The notes: generated from the sequence alone by a model not told the origin. DNA of 36,873 nt from Nanobdellota archaeon (GCA_021850635.1 JAJZLM010000014.1:1-36873), one strand, 5' to 3'; positions 1 to 7,277 are shown, counted from the first letter of the stretch. Translations and numbers: made by a program.

Positions 1-601
1 GGCCAAAAGGAGAGGAAGAGATGTCTGCCCAGCCTGGACTGGAGCTGGTGACGTTAATCATCTGCTGGAATGGTGTGGGGGTTCCTTGATTCTGAGAATT
101 GGTTATTGTCAAAGGCTCATATGAAGTAGCTGAAGACGGGGGAGAAACCGCTGTTCCTGCTACCGTTCCTGTTGATGTATAAGGCCCGGGGAATATCTGT
201 CCTGGCTCCAGGTAGGATATGACAGCAGAAACGGAATATCTTGCTCCTGGGCTGCATAATGATGATGAGGGTACCGTCACGGTCTGTATGCTATTGGACT
301 GGATTAGGATGTTTGGAGAATAAGTTGTCTTTCCTGATGAAGAGGTTAGGTTGATTTGGGTTATATTTATAGGGTAACCTGTTGAGTCTCCCATAGATAT
401 TGTGAAGCTTGTTCCTCCCAGACAGACTGCATTTACTGTTCCCAGGTTTGCAAATCCTGTTATTGTTGTTGATAGTGATGATGAAGGAGAAAATATTCCC
501 AGACTGTATAAGACTCCTGCTACTATCACGATGATCAGTATGGCCCAGCCATAGGTCATCATGTACTCCAATGCAGACTGGGATCTAATCGGGAGACTCA
601 T
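1..601 (-). CDS. Pilin-like surface protein, N-terminal 200 residues (runs off window)
   Basis: This ORF is absent from the supplied track because it leaves the window. Reading leftward from the ATG at 601-599 there is no stop to base 1. The N-terminus is a class III (archaellin/pilin) signal: a short basic leader, RSQ at the expected processing site, then SALEYMMTYGWAILIIVIV as the hydrophobic assembly/anchor helix. The rest is a Ser/Thr/Asn-rich extracellular segment with NxT/S sequons. The last visible part (TPFQQMINVTSSSPGW) looks like the start of a DUF2341-type domain and shares PFQQ with the surface protein at 21499. Role inferred: an adhesin or pilus-like component inserted by a type IV pilus system. 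A TATA-like CTATTTATTC about 25-30 bases upstream suggests a leaderless mRNA. Confidence 0.8.
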   Translation of the reverse strand, partial: MSLPIRSQSALEYMMTYGWAILIIVIVAGVLYSLGIFSPSSSLSTTITGFANLGTVNAVCLGGTSFTISMGDSTGYPINITQINLTSSSGKTTYSPNILIQSNSIQTVTVPSSSLCSPGARYSVSAVISYLEPGQIFPGPYTSTGTVAGTAVSPPSSATSYEPLTITNSQNQGTPTPFQQMINVTSSSPGWADISSSPFG

Positions 602-695
602 ACAACAGAGACAGAGAGAATGAATAAATAGTTTTCTTGAGCACTCCTTTTTTAGTTTATATAAAGACGACAAGAAACGTTAACTAAATCAGTTC

Positions 696-767
696 AGCCT
701 CGGGCGAGGATCGAACTCGCGATCTTTTCCTTACCAAGGAAACGCTCTACCACTGAGCCACCGAGGC
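696..767 (-). tRNA. tRNA-Thr (anticodon GGU)
   Basis: The 72-nt cloverleaf folds fully: acceptor GCCTCGG/CCGAGGC, D stem GCTC/GAGC, anticodon stem TTTCC/GGAAA with loop TTGGTAA (anticodon GGT), and T arm GCGAG-TTCGATC-CTCGC. The discriminator is T, the 3' CCA is not encoded and there is no intron. It lies alone between the pilin-like gene and the uS9 gene. A TATA-like TTTATAAT about 40 bases upstream on the minus strand is its likely promoter. Confidence 0.95.
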
Positions 768-898
768 AGTCTTTTTGTACATCTATACAAATGTAGTATC
801 CATTATAAATATATCAAGAAGCTATGCACAACACGTAATAACTAATCTTAGTTTGTAGGCATCGCTGACTCTAATCCGATACATCCCAGACTTAAACT

Positions 899-1294
899 TC
901 ACCTGTAAGATGTTTGTTTGAGCGCCCTTGCAGCACTTCTGTAAGGTTTCTGTGCTTCAGTCTGTCTCTTATCGTCTACAAGTAAGGATCTATCATATTC
1001 CAAGTATCTTTTCTTTAGACTCTTTTCTTTTTTTGAAAGGCTTTTGGCTATGACAGACCTGACCGCGTGAGCTCTAGCCATGCTGCCCCCTCCTGTAACG
1101 GTTATTGTTATGTCGTACTTGCCAGCCACGTCCTGTGCTATGCGTATTGGCTCTTCCGCTATAAGCCTGAAAAGTTTATCTGGAAAAGTAAACAAGGATT
1201 TTTTATTGACGAATACTTTACCGTCTCCATCTGTTATCACTCCTCTGGCTATTACTGTCTTTCTCTTGGCTATTATCACTACATTCTTCTTCAT
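899..1294 (-). CDS. rps9: Small ribosomal subunit protein uS9
   Basis: uS9 sits in the head of the 30S subunit and its C-terminal tail reaches towards P-site tRNA. The 131-residue product has the family features: an early basic RKTVIARG stretch, the VTGGGSMARAHAVRSVIAKSL core, and a basic tail ending KQTSYR, close to the usual RSYR end. The start codon overlaps the uL13 stop by four bases (ATGA), so the two are translationally coupled. uL13-uS9 is an ancient pair. The RpoN/RpoK and L18e neighbours common in other archaea are not seen here. Confidence 0.95.
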   Translation of the reverse strand: MKKNVVIIAKRKTVIARGVITDGDGKVFVNKKSLFTFPDKLFRLIAEEPIRIAQDVAGKYDITITVTGGGSMARAHAVRSVIAKSLSKKEKSLKKRYLEYDRSLLVDDKRQTEAQKPYRSAARALKQTSYR

Positions 1295-1707
1295 ATCTCC
1301 TTATACTTCAATATGTTCGAAAGTTCGGATATTTTAAGCCTGTGCACAGGTTTATCCATCCTCATCTTTGCGACTACTATGCTTTCTTTAACCTTTAAAT
1401 CTTCCGGTACACCAGCGTAAACCTTTACTCGGCCGATCGCTTCCCTCCCCCTTGGGGTTTTCCTATGCATCATGCCTTTTATCGCTCTCTTTACTATCCC
1501 TTCGACAGTTCGCTGCTGAAAAGGACCTTTTGACATCGTTCCTATCTCGAGTCTGTTCCTATAATCGCTAACTATGCCGTTTTTATCTCCTATTATAACT
1601 AGGTCTCCTGCGTTAATGACAGACACTTGCTCTCCTTCAAAAGCCATCTTAGCTGCATAGGTAGCAACTCTGCCTAAAACACAGTCCTTTCCGTCTATTA
1701 TCACCAT
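1291..1707 (-). CDS. rpl13: Large ribosomal subunit protein uL13
   Basis: uL13 is an early-assembling 50S protein. The 138-residue sequence opens with the typical VIIDGKDCVLGRVATYAAKMA motif and carries KRAIKGMMHRKTPRGREAIGRVKVYAGVP, the conserved central block of the family. It is the first gene of a two-gene operon with uS9, with a four-base overlap. A TATA-like CTTATATTGG lies about 35 bases upstream of the ATG. Length is normal for archaeal uL13. Confidence 0.95.
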   Translation of the reverse strand: MVIIDGKDCVLGRVATYAAKMAFEGEQVSVINAGDLVIIGDKNGIVSDYRNRLEIGTMSKGPFQQRTVEGIVKRAIKGMMHRKTPRGREAIGRVKVYAGVPEDLKVKESIVVAKMRMDKPVHRLKISELSNILKYKEI

Positions 1708-1748
1708 ATTAGATATTCTATTAATTAGGTGGATATACCAATATAAGC

Positions 1749-2198
1749 TTATCTTTTCTTTCTATATCTATCTAGTAGAGCCCGTGTCATGACAGATACT
1801 ACGAGCGCTACTATCAACAGTATTATTACTGAGAACTCTATAATGATATTATAATAACTATAGTACTGCGTTAAGCTGTACTCCTGACCGGTGAGTATCA
1901 ACAGATTTGATTCGTCTATTATCAGTCCCAAACCGAGGCCGAACAAAAAAGCCAGTGTCTTCTTTAGGCGATTGTGCTCAGATAGCTTATCGTTAAATAA
2001 GAAAGCCAATATGCCTACAATGGCTACTAAAATAACCCCGTAAAATAAGTGGTGCAGATATATCCCATCGTATGTAAATGTAACCGAACCACCTAAAAGA
2101 ACATAGACCCTTGCTATAAGTATAGCGGTTATTGCTCCTAGTATTACGTAAAGTATAGGATTATGTACCAGTTTCTCAATCGTTTTATTAAACTGCAT
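1749..2198 (-). CDS. Integral membrane protein, about four helices, function unknown
   Basis: The 149-residue product has four predicted transmembrane stretches (roughly residues 15-36, 48-66, 80-97 and 118-138). Conserved-looking polar residues near the membrane are HHLFYG before helix 2 and GLGLGLIIDE after helix 3. I recognise a general pattern of small archaeal membrane proteins with HH and DE motifs but cannot name a function. A TATA-like CTATTTATAGG about 29 bases before the ATG supports this start and a leaderless mRNA. It diverges from tRNA-Ala and follows no operon. Confidence 0.7.
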   Translation of the reverse strand: MQFNKTIEKLVHNPILYVILGAITAILIARVYVLLGGSVTFTYDGIYLHHLFYGVILVAIVGILAFLFNDKLSEHNRLKKTLAFLFGLGLGLIIDESNLLILTGQEYSLTQYYSYYNIIIEFSVIILLIVALVVSVMTRALLDRYRKKR

Positions 2199-2243
2199 AG
2201 ATACTCTATAAATAAGCTAATACCTATAAATAGATTGAAACAA

Positions 2244-2315
2244 GGGCCGGTGGTCTAATGGCATGACACCGCATTCGCATTGCGGAGGCTAGGGGTTCAA
2301 ATCCCCTCCGGTCCA
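2244..2315 (+). tRNA. tRNA-Ala (anticodon CGC)
   Basis: A 72-nt cloverleaf: acceptor GGGCCGG/CCGGTCC with the G3-U70 wobble that marks alanine tRNAs, anticodon stem CCGCA/TGCGG around loop TTCGCAT (anticodon CGC), and T arm GGGG-TTCAAAT-CCCC. The discriminator is A and CCA is not encoded. No intron is seen. Confidence 0.95.
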
Positions 2316-2341
2316 CTATGTTGCTTCAGGTCTTGACGCAC

Positions 2342-2351
2342 ACATAAATAA
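2342..2351 (+). promoter_or_regulatory. TATA box of tmk
   Basis: ACATAAATAA is centred about 27 bases before the tmk ATG. That spacing places transcription start at or next to the start codon, i.e. a leaderless mRNA. Inference from archaeal promoter geometry. Confidence 0.5.
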
Positions 2352-2373
2352 TAGGACTTCTAAGATACCTAAT

Positions 2374-2988
2374 ATGAAAAGAATCGAACAAAGAAAAAAG
2401 GGGCTATTCATAGTTATTGAGGGTTTGGACGGTTCTGGAAAGGACACGCAGCTAGAAATGCTTAGGGATTATCTCAGCAGACTGGGCTACACTGTTAAGG
2501 CCACCAACGAACCTACTAGCGGTAAACTAGGTAGAAGGATAAGAGAGAACGGTCTGTCCGGAAAGAAAAAATTCACTAATCTAGAGATGCAGCTTCTTTT
2601 CTCGCTTGATAGAGGGGAGCACTTGAAAAACGAGATAGAACCTGCGCTTGCTAAGGGAGAGATAGTGCTCTCTGGGAGATACTCCCCGTCAACGCTTGCT
2701 TACGGGTTCGCTGGAGGAAGCGATACAGACATCCTCGAAGAGGCTAACGAAGGGTACAGAAAACCAGACGTTCTCATATACATAGACGTAAGTTACAGGA
2801 CCGCAATAGAACGTCTGGCAAAAAGGAGAGGGGTTACTGAGATATATGAGAACTCCGAATTTTTGAAGAAAACGGAGGAAGGCTACAAAAGAATCTTAGG
2901 TAGCTTCAATTCTGTAGTTATAGACGGTACACCTAGCCTTGAGGAAGTCCACAAGAAGGTAATAGCCGCCGTGTCTAGATATATTTGA
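2374..2988 (+). CDS. tmk: Thymidylate kinase (dTMP kinase)
   Basis: The enzyme phosphorylates dTMP to dTDP with ATP, the step that commits thymidylate to DNA synthesis. The 204-residue product has the P-loop GLDGSGKDT (residues 17-25), the DR motif in LFSLDRGEH, the SGRYSPSTLAYG block that contacts substrate, and the LID-like RLAKRRG stretch. Length is normal. The start lies at leaderless distance from a TATA box. It is a single-gene unit between tRNA-Ala and a convergent membrane-protein gene. Confidence 0.93.
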   Translation: MKRIEQRKKGLFIVIEGLDGSGKDTQLEMLRDYLSRLGYTVKATNEPTSGKLGRRIRENGLSGKKKFTNLEMQLLFSLDRGEHLKNEIEPALAKGEIVLSGRYSPSTLAYGFAGGSDTDILEEANEGYRKPDVLIYIDVSYRTAIERLAKRRGVTEIYENSEFLKKTEEGYKRILGSFNSVVIDGTPSLEEVHKKVIAAVSRYI

Positions 2989-3007
2989 TAGAATATGTTA
3001 TTCTAGA

Positions 3008-3241
3008 TCATTTCTGCGTAGCTTTAAGATACTTCCATAAGATGAAGAACACAAAAGACACAAAGAAGGAGGTTACCGCCAGAAGGTTCTGCTTTATCGG
3101 CACGTATACGGAAAGCGCTTCAGAAAGGACTGCATTCGGGTAGAATAGATTTTCTATCGCTATATAAACCCAGATTATTAGAGTATAAACCCATATCGCT
3201 TCGGACAAAACCTGCAGCTTTATGCTGAGTTCCTTTTTCAT
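3008..3241 (-). CDS. Small two-helix membrane protein
   Basis: The 77-residue protein has two hydrophobic segments (about residues 15-32 and 52-71) joined by a polar loop, with basic ends. It starts within the last bases of the upstream GtrA-like gene (four-base overlap), so the two are co-translated and probably act together in the membrane. No family is recognised. A role as a small partner subunit of the GT2/GtrA-like protein is inference from the coupling only. Confidence 0.65.
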   Translation of the reverse strand: MKKELSIKLQVLSEAIWVYTLIIWVYIAIENLFYPNAVLSEALSVYVPIKQNLLAVTSFFVSFVFFILWKYLKATQK

Positions 3242-4254
3242 ACTTTGATCGTCATATTATTTCCTTTTGACCATATAAGCCTAGTGACTAATATGAAGGA
3301 TAGCACAGAAAGAACTAATATTATTCCCATCGATATATCAAGAAACATGGTCCTTCCGATAACGCTACTGTACCTTGTTAGATATCCTATCAAGATTATA
3401 TCAGCTATCAATGGGATTAACGAAATAACGTTGAACTTACCGAACCTATACGCTGACTTCATGAACCCTTTATTTCTAAAGTTTATCTTCTCGTTCATAA
3501 TAAAGTTCGAAAACGCGCTTACTTCCCCTCCTATAAGGATAGCAGCCGGATAGAATAGACCCATACTCAGGCTGAAGTATACCGCGATCAAGTTCATGAT
3601 ATAAGTCATCGATCCGAACAGGCTGAGAAGGATATAAGAATGATTGAAACTATGTGCTATCGAATCGAATATCTCCCTCGGCTTAATGCTTTTTAGATGG
3701 TGTTTTCCAGCCGTCTTTATTACTTCTACGGTCTTTATACCCTTTGAGTTTAGGACGCGTGTTGACTCTATAAGGAAAGCCTTACCATTAAGATGTGTGT
3801 CTTTTATTGCCATCGCTGCTTCCTTCGTAAACAGTCTATTCATTGAAAAACCGTTGTAAAAGTTTCCAAACGACAACAAGTTGGACACTTCGGTGACGAC
3901 CATGGCCAGAATCCCTCTTTTGCTGGATTCCACTATGTTTCCGTTCCCTATATAAGGTAGAAACCACACGGCATTCTGTCTGGAATAGTTTTCAAAAGTC
4001 ACTATATTTTCAGCTCCGAGTTCTACTGCAGCGGCAAAACCAGTCCGTAATGTGCTCCCTATATCGTTTCCATGAGAAAACCTTATAAACTTCAGGTTGC
4101 TAACCCCTCTGTAGCTATCTAGGACATCGCAATCGATTAAAGCCACCGTTCCGGGTACGCTTATCTTATCCACTTCGGACACGAATTCTTGGCGTTTTTT
4201 ATTGTTAAGTAAGTCAAAGTTAGGTAAGAGTAGCACCGTACTCGGGTTTGTCAT
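3238..4254 (-). CDS. DPM1-like GT-A domain with degraded motifs fused to GtrA-like membrane domain
   Basis: The architecture follows archaeal dolichyl-phosphate hexose synthases. The soluble N-terminal part corresponds to a GT2 fold (GSTLRTGFAAAVELGAENIV aligns with the usual G.alrtG..aA..d.iv). A four-helix GtrA-like part follows, with the family signature around FSNFIMNEKINFR and RFGKFN. The catalytic DAD/DxD that should follow GAENIVTF is replaced by ENYSR, and the N-terminal PxxNE nucleotide-binding motif reads PNFDLL. The protein may therefore be inactive as a transferase or use another chemistry. I place the start at the ATG at 4254, which has a TATA box 27 bases upstream. The track's GTG at 4356 would add 34 residues upstream of that promoter. 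Confidence 0.75.
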   Translation of the reverse strand: MTNPSTVLLLPNFDLLNNKKRQEFVSEVDKISVPGTVALIDCDVLDSYRGVSNLKFIRFSHGNDIGSTLRTGFAAAVELGAENIVTFENYSRQNAVWFLPYIGNGNIVESSKRGILAMVVTEVSNLLSFGNFYNGFSMNRLFTKEAAMAIKDTHLNGKAFLIESTRVLNSKGIKTVEVIKTAGKHHLKSIKPREIFDSIAHSFNHSYILLSLFGSMTYIMNLIAVYFSLSMGLFYPAAILIGGEVSAFSNFIMNEKINFRNKGFMKSAYRFGKFNVISLIPLIADIILIGYLTRYSSVIGRTMFLDISMGIILVLSVLSFILVTRLIWSKGNNMTIKV

Positions 4255-4275
4255 GGAAGAATATACTTTATGGCT

Positions 4276-4285
4276 GTATTTATAA
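4276..4285 (-). promoter_or_regulatory. TATA box deciding the start of the GtrA-like gene
   Basis: The minus strand reads TTATAAATAC here, centred about 27 bases before the ATG at 4254. It lies inside the longer GTG-initiated ORF, which argues that the leaderless ATG at 4254 is the real start. Confidence 0.5.
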
Positions 4286-4431
4286 GTTACTCTTATTGTT
4301 ATAACTGTGTTATATATAGTCTTTAACACAGAAACAATCCACCTGCGGCCAAACACAGTCAGCTCTACAAATTGGTAGGCTATAACCTAAAATAGAATCC
4401 CCTTGCAAGCACTTTTTTAGTAGATCTAACG

Positions 4432-4884
4432 CTATCCTCTATAAAAGGCAACCGAATCCTCTAAACTTGCGACGAACTCATAACTATTTAAGGTGTTTCT
4501 TATATCCGACAGCGTGCCTATAAGCCTGACCGCGAACACGTTATTTTTAGCAAAAGCGTACTCTTCTACACTGTATAATACCTCCTCCAGTGCATCCTGC
4601 AATCTTCCATCTAAATATGGGTTCACTACGAATTTTCTACCTATCTTACCGTCTTTTTCCTCTCCGAGCGATATACGGTCGCATTCGTCAGTATACTCAT
4701 CAAGCGCCAATGAAACACTATTCAGCGTCTTCTCCAAGCCGCCCTTCCATAGTGGGTGTATAGTCTTACCACAGTAGGCTTCTCCTGTAAACGAAGATAT
4801 ATAAGATATTAATTTCCTCCTATCTCCTAATATACCCCTGAGTATCTCGTCCACTTCATACTTCAGAGACTGATACCCTTCCAT
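4432..4884 (-). CDS. Hypothetical protein, mostly helical
   Basis: With the start at the ATG at 4884 the product is 150 residues, soluble, acidic and probably all-helical. It has two Cys (one in GEAYCGKTIHP, one in YTDECDR) and no signal peptide. A TATA-like GTTTTATAC about 26-28 bases before 4884 favours this ATG over the TTG at 4905 used in the track. I do not recognise a family. It lies between the GtrA-like gene and the CxxC protein gene, all leftward, but with its own promoter. Confidence 0.6.
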   Translation of the reverse strand: MEGYQSLKYEVDEILRGILGDRRKLISYISSFTGEAYCGKTIHPLWKGGLEKTLNSVSLALDEYTDECDRISLGEEKDGKIGRKFVVNPYLDGRLQDALEEVLYSVEEYAFAKNNVFAVRLIGTLSDIRNTLNSYEFVASLEDSVAFYRG

Positions 4885-4935
4885 GTAGTGTATTAGAAGC
4901 TTCAATGTATAAAACCCTGATTTATATAAAAACGC

Positions 4936-5565
4936 TCAAAAAAGACTGAATCTTACCCCGTACGTTTCGTATAGTAGCTTAAAGTCAGCATCGTCAGCCA
5001 TCTCCCTACTAATATAGAGCGTGTAATAGTTATCCTCTCCTTTGACGGCTTTGCACTTAATGCATAAGTTCTCCTTGAGCGCTTTATAGGTTATGAACAC
5101 CTTGCTCAATCTGTCTTCTGTCTGGTAGTAAGGCAAAGCAGAAATGTGCCCACATACGTTGCACCTCTTGGCTACTGTGAAATATTCCGAAGGGGGCAGT
5201 ACGTCAAAAAGCTCGGGCTCGTCCTGATCATAAAAATGTTTTGCTGATTTACCCCCCAGTCTTTTAAACATGGCCTCCCACTGCTCATCTGGCTCCATGT
5301 TACTTTCTGGCAACAGTTTAAACTTTGCTCTGGCAGCTATCTGACGCAGTAATTCATTAGCTACTCCCTCTATCGACGAAAATGCCATCGTTAACTCGTC
5401 GATTACTATCTTGTCGTTATATGCATCATAAAGGCTATAATTTCCCAACATAATAATTCTATCTATCTCGCACTCTTCCGAACTAGGTATGAAACGCTCG
5501 TATTCCGGTTTTGGATACGAATATTTTATTCTTGCTAAAACGTCTTCTAAATTTTTGGAAGCCAA
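4936..5565 (-). CDS. Hypothetical protein with paired CxxC motifs (zinc-ribbon-like)
   Basis: The 209-residue product has two CxxC knuckles near residues 130-170 (RCNVCGH and LCIKCK, about 33 residues apart), a spacing compatible with one structural zinc site. The rest is mixed, with no transmembrane segment, and the family is unknown. The only start available upstream in frame is TTG at 5565; the first internal ATG is at residue 39. No TATA box is evident, and the sequence just upstream is the IS605-like relic. The 5' end may therefore have been truncated or replaced by insertion. Confidence 0.6.
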   Translation of the reverse strand: MASKNLEDVLARIKYSYPKPEYERFIPSSEECEIDRIIMLGNYSLYDAYNDKIVIDELTMAFSSIEGVANELLRQIAARAKFKLLPESNMEPDEQWEAMFKRLGGKSAKHFYDQDEPELFDVLPPSEYFTVAKRCNVCGHISALPYYQTEDRLSKVFITYKALKENLCIKCKAVKGEDNYYTLYISREMADDADFKLLYETYGVRFSLF

Positions 5566-5598
5566 ACTGTGCGTATCTAACCCTCGTTTTTGCCTTTC

Positions 5599-5784
5599 CG
5601 TGATATCCTCCGTTCTCTAAAGAACGTGGGCTTCCGCAGCTATCTGCTGTCGAGATGGTTCCCGCTTCTTGTATAGGCACGGCCTGGACTTATATGCTGC
5701 CGACATATTGCCATTTTACCACTCTTGCTATTTATGTTTTCCATTCTTTCAGTTCGCTTTCATCCCACTGCTAAAGCACGTGGG
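5599..5784 (-). mobile_element. Degenerate IS200/IS605-like relic (two end-type hairpins)
   Basis: Two palindromes of the type found at IS200/IS605 (TnpB) ends lie about 140 bases apart. One is at 5611-5626 (stem CGTTCT/AGAACG, loop CTAA) and on the minus strand is followed by GGAGGATATCAC, resembling the GGAGGATGTCAC that trails such hairpins. The other is at 5764-5784 (arms CCCAC/GTGGG and TGC/GCA, loop TAAA) and is followed by GATGAAAGCG. The short minus-strand frame between them (EAGTISTADSCGSPRSLENG) resembles a TnpB C-terminal tail. No transposase is present. The identification rests on remembered end patterns, so confidence is moderate. The remaining sequence of the 5566-5892 intergenic stretch holds only the promoter of the next gene. 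Confidence 0.5.
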
Positions 5785-5847
5785 GTTTTTCCTGCTCACC
5801 TTTTAGAGTATATGGTTTTAGATGTAGGTCCTTATAGAATGCAAAGG

Positions 5848-5888
5848 TTTATATATTACCTAATATCATATAGTATATAAGGGGTGAT
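5848..5888 (+). promoter_or_regulatory. Promoter and Shine-Dalgarno of the micro-protein/PadR operon
   Basis: A strong TATA box TTTATATA at 5848-5855, preceded by GCAAAGG (BRE-like), places transcription start near 5878. GGGGTGAT at 5881-5888 is a Shine-Dalgarno site four bases before the ATG at 5893. The AT-rich near-palindromic stretch between (AATATCATATAGTATAT) is a possible PadR operator; this is only a suggestion. Confidence 0.55.
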
Positions 5889-5892
5889 ATAA

Positions 5893-6069
5893 ATGGATGA
5901 ATCATTTATGAACAGAAAGATGCATAGAGGGTGTTGCTGCAACGGCGGTATGGGAATGCATCGATTCGACGAAGCCGAAGACGTGGACAGCTTAAAGGAA
6001 TACAAGGAAATGCTTGAAGTTGAGTTAAAGTATCTTAACGAAAAGATAACTTCTGCAGAAAAAGAGTAA
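5893..6069 (+). CDS. 58-residue Cys/His/Met-rich micro-protein with C-terminal coiled coil
   Basis: This gene is too short for the ORF track. The start is supported by a TATA box and an SD site. The N-terminal half carries a potential metal- or redox-active cluster (MHRGCCCNGGMGMHRF). The C-terminal half is an amphipathic helix (LKEYKEMLEVELKYLNEKI), the layout of the small DUF5320-like archaeal/bacterial proteins whose end reads KEYxEMLExELxxLxxRI. The stop is two bases before the ATG of the PadR gene, so the two form one operon. A role as a small metal-binding partner or ligand sensor for the PadR regulator is inference. Confidence 0.7.
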   Translation: MDESFMNRKMHRGCCCNGGMGMHRFDEAEDVDSLKEYKEMLEVELKYLNEKITSAEKE

Positions 6070-6071
6070 GT

Positions 6072-6431
6072 ATGATGAATGGACACTGCAGATGCGGTCC
6101 CTTCAGGGTAAATATGATGCCGCAAGGCGTCATAAAACCCTATATACTAAAGCTTCTAAATGAGAGGCCGATGCATGGTTTTGAGATAATGCAGGAAATC
6201 TTCGACAGATCAAAAGGGTTATGGCGACCTAGTACAGCTGCTGTGTATCCAGCGTTGTCCCAGTTAGAAAAGAGAGGATTTATTGAGAAGACCGGTGCGG
6301 ATAAAAACCTCCCTGAAAAAGCAAGAAAGGAGTACAGAATAACAGAAAAAGGGAAAGAAGCTCTTTCTGATTTCAGTAAATTTAAGAAGGATTGGATAGA
6401 AAGCGTAGACAACATGAAGGACTTCTTCTAG
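6072..6431 (+). CDS. PadR-family transcriptional regulator with Cys/His N-terminus
   Basis: The 119-residue product has the PadR winged-helix signature: LLNERPMHGFEIMQEI, then WRPSTAAVYPALSQLEKRGFIE, then the wing YRITEKGKEAL. PadR proteins repress by binding palindromes and respond to small molecules. Before the domain it has MMNGHCRCGPFR, a CxC/His cluster not needed for the fold and reminiscent of the Cys-rich N-terminus of the upstream micro-protein, which suggests metal or redox sensing. A second ATG three bases downstream could also serve. It probably autoregulates its operon. Confidence 0.88.
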   Translation: MMNGHCRCGPFRVNMMPQGVIKPYILKLLNERPMHGFEIMQEIFDRSKGLWRPSTAAVYPALSQLEKRGFIEKTGADKNLPEKARKEYRITEKGKEALSDFSKFKKDWIESVDNMKDFF

Positions 6432-6465
6432 ATTTAATCTAAAAATACTCTTGCTGAAAACGTAC

Positions 6466-6540
6466 TGCCCTCGCCAGGATTTGAACCTGGGATATTCGGT
6501 TTAGGAAACCGACGTTCTGTCCAAGCTAAACTACGAGGGC
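6466..6540 (-). tRNA. tRNA-Arg (anticodon CCU)
   Basis: A 75-nt cloverleaf: acceptor GCCCTCG/CGAGGGC, D stem GTTT/GAAC, anticodon stem TCGGT/ACCGA around loop TTCCTAA (anticodon CCT), and T arm CCAGG-TTCAAAT-CCTGG. Discriminator A, no encoded CCA, no intron. It reads AGG codons. Confidence 0.95.
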
Positions 6541-6614
6541 GCAAGTATTAAGATATAATGTGTGAGAAACATATAAATAAACACTGCATAATAAATATCA
6601 TCTAGAACAAAAAT

Positions 6615-7277
6615 ATGTTAGCAAACAACCCATTTATAATGATTACATCTAGCGGCAAAGAAAAGGTGGTCGACCGCATAAAAGAGAAAGTGGAACTTCA
6701 AATGCAAATAAATGAGGCCATTAAGAACGGCAAGATAGTGATTTTGAAGGGTTCTCCTGGTGTTGGGAAGAGCACTCTTTTGAACCTGATCATCCAGAAC
6801 ATAAAAAAGTCTAGCAGCGTGGATGTTATAAGGGAAGACTTCACACCTTCGATATACAACCGCTTGAGAACTCTTACTGTGGGACCTATAAAGAAAATCC
6901 TGATAATACTCGATGACTTCAATAATATAGAGCTTCTAGATAAAAACAGTCAGGAAAAGGTATTGAAACTTATGTCAGAGCTCGCTAGCAGGACAGGCGT
7001 GCTCCTCGTAGAGAATAGGAACGAAGGTGTAGAGAAGGATTTCAGGAAAATGCACATAGATATAGCTAAATTCGATATAATTGGATTACAGCGAAGTGAC
7101 TTAAAGCAACTTCTTATAGATCGCTTGAATATGGTTAGGGATGTGCCGAGAGATAATCTGGACCCGTTTACGGATGATGAGTTCGATAAGATATACAGAA
7201 AATCTGGCGGCAATCCGCGTATAGCTCTTCTTATATGCTCAGCGCTGTACGATCAAAAAGAAACCTCTATAATATAA
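6615..7277 (+). CDS. AAA+ ATPase resembling an Orc1/Cdc6 core without winged helix
   Basis: The 220-residue product has Walker A GSPGVGKST (residues 46-54), Walker B LIILDDF (about 96-102), a sensor-1-like LLVENRN, and a sensor-2/lid GGNPRIALLICSALYD, the pattern of Orc1/Cdc6 and related archaeal ATPases. It ends right after the lid, so the C-terminal winged-helix DNA-binding domain of initiators is missing. It could be a stand-alone regulator, loader or chaperone-like ATPase. It is a single-gene unit with a TATA-like ACATATAAATA upstream. Confidence 0.75.
   Translation: MLANNPFIMITSSGKEKVVDRIKEKVELQMQINEAIKNGKIVILKGSPGVGKSTLLNLIIQNIKKSSSVDVIREDFTPSIYNRLRTLTVGPIKKILIILDDFNNIELLDKNSQEKVLKLMSELASRTGVLLVENRNEGVEKDFRKMHIDIAKFDIIGLQRSDLKQLLIDRLNMVRDVPRDNLDPFTDDEFDKIYRKSGGNPRIALLICSALYDQKETSII

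Noticed and set aside
1067-1420. Plus-strand ORFs over uS9/uL13
   Set aside because: Antisense shadows of ribosomal protein genes.
5483-5680. 65-residue ORF MPIQEAGTISTADSCG... as an independent gene
   Set aside because: GTG start, overlaps the CxxC gene, and reads as a decayed TnpB-like tail through a hairpin; included in the mobile relic instead.
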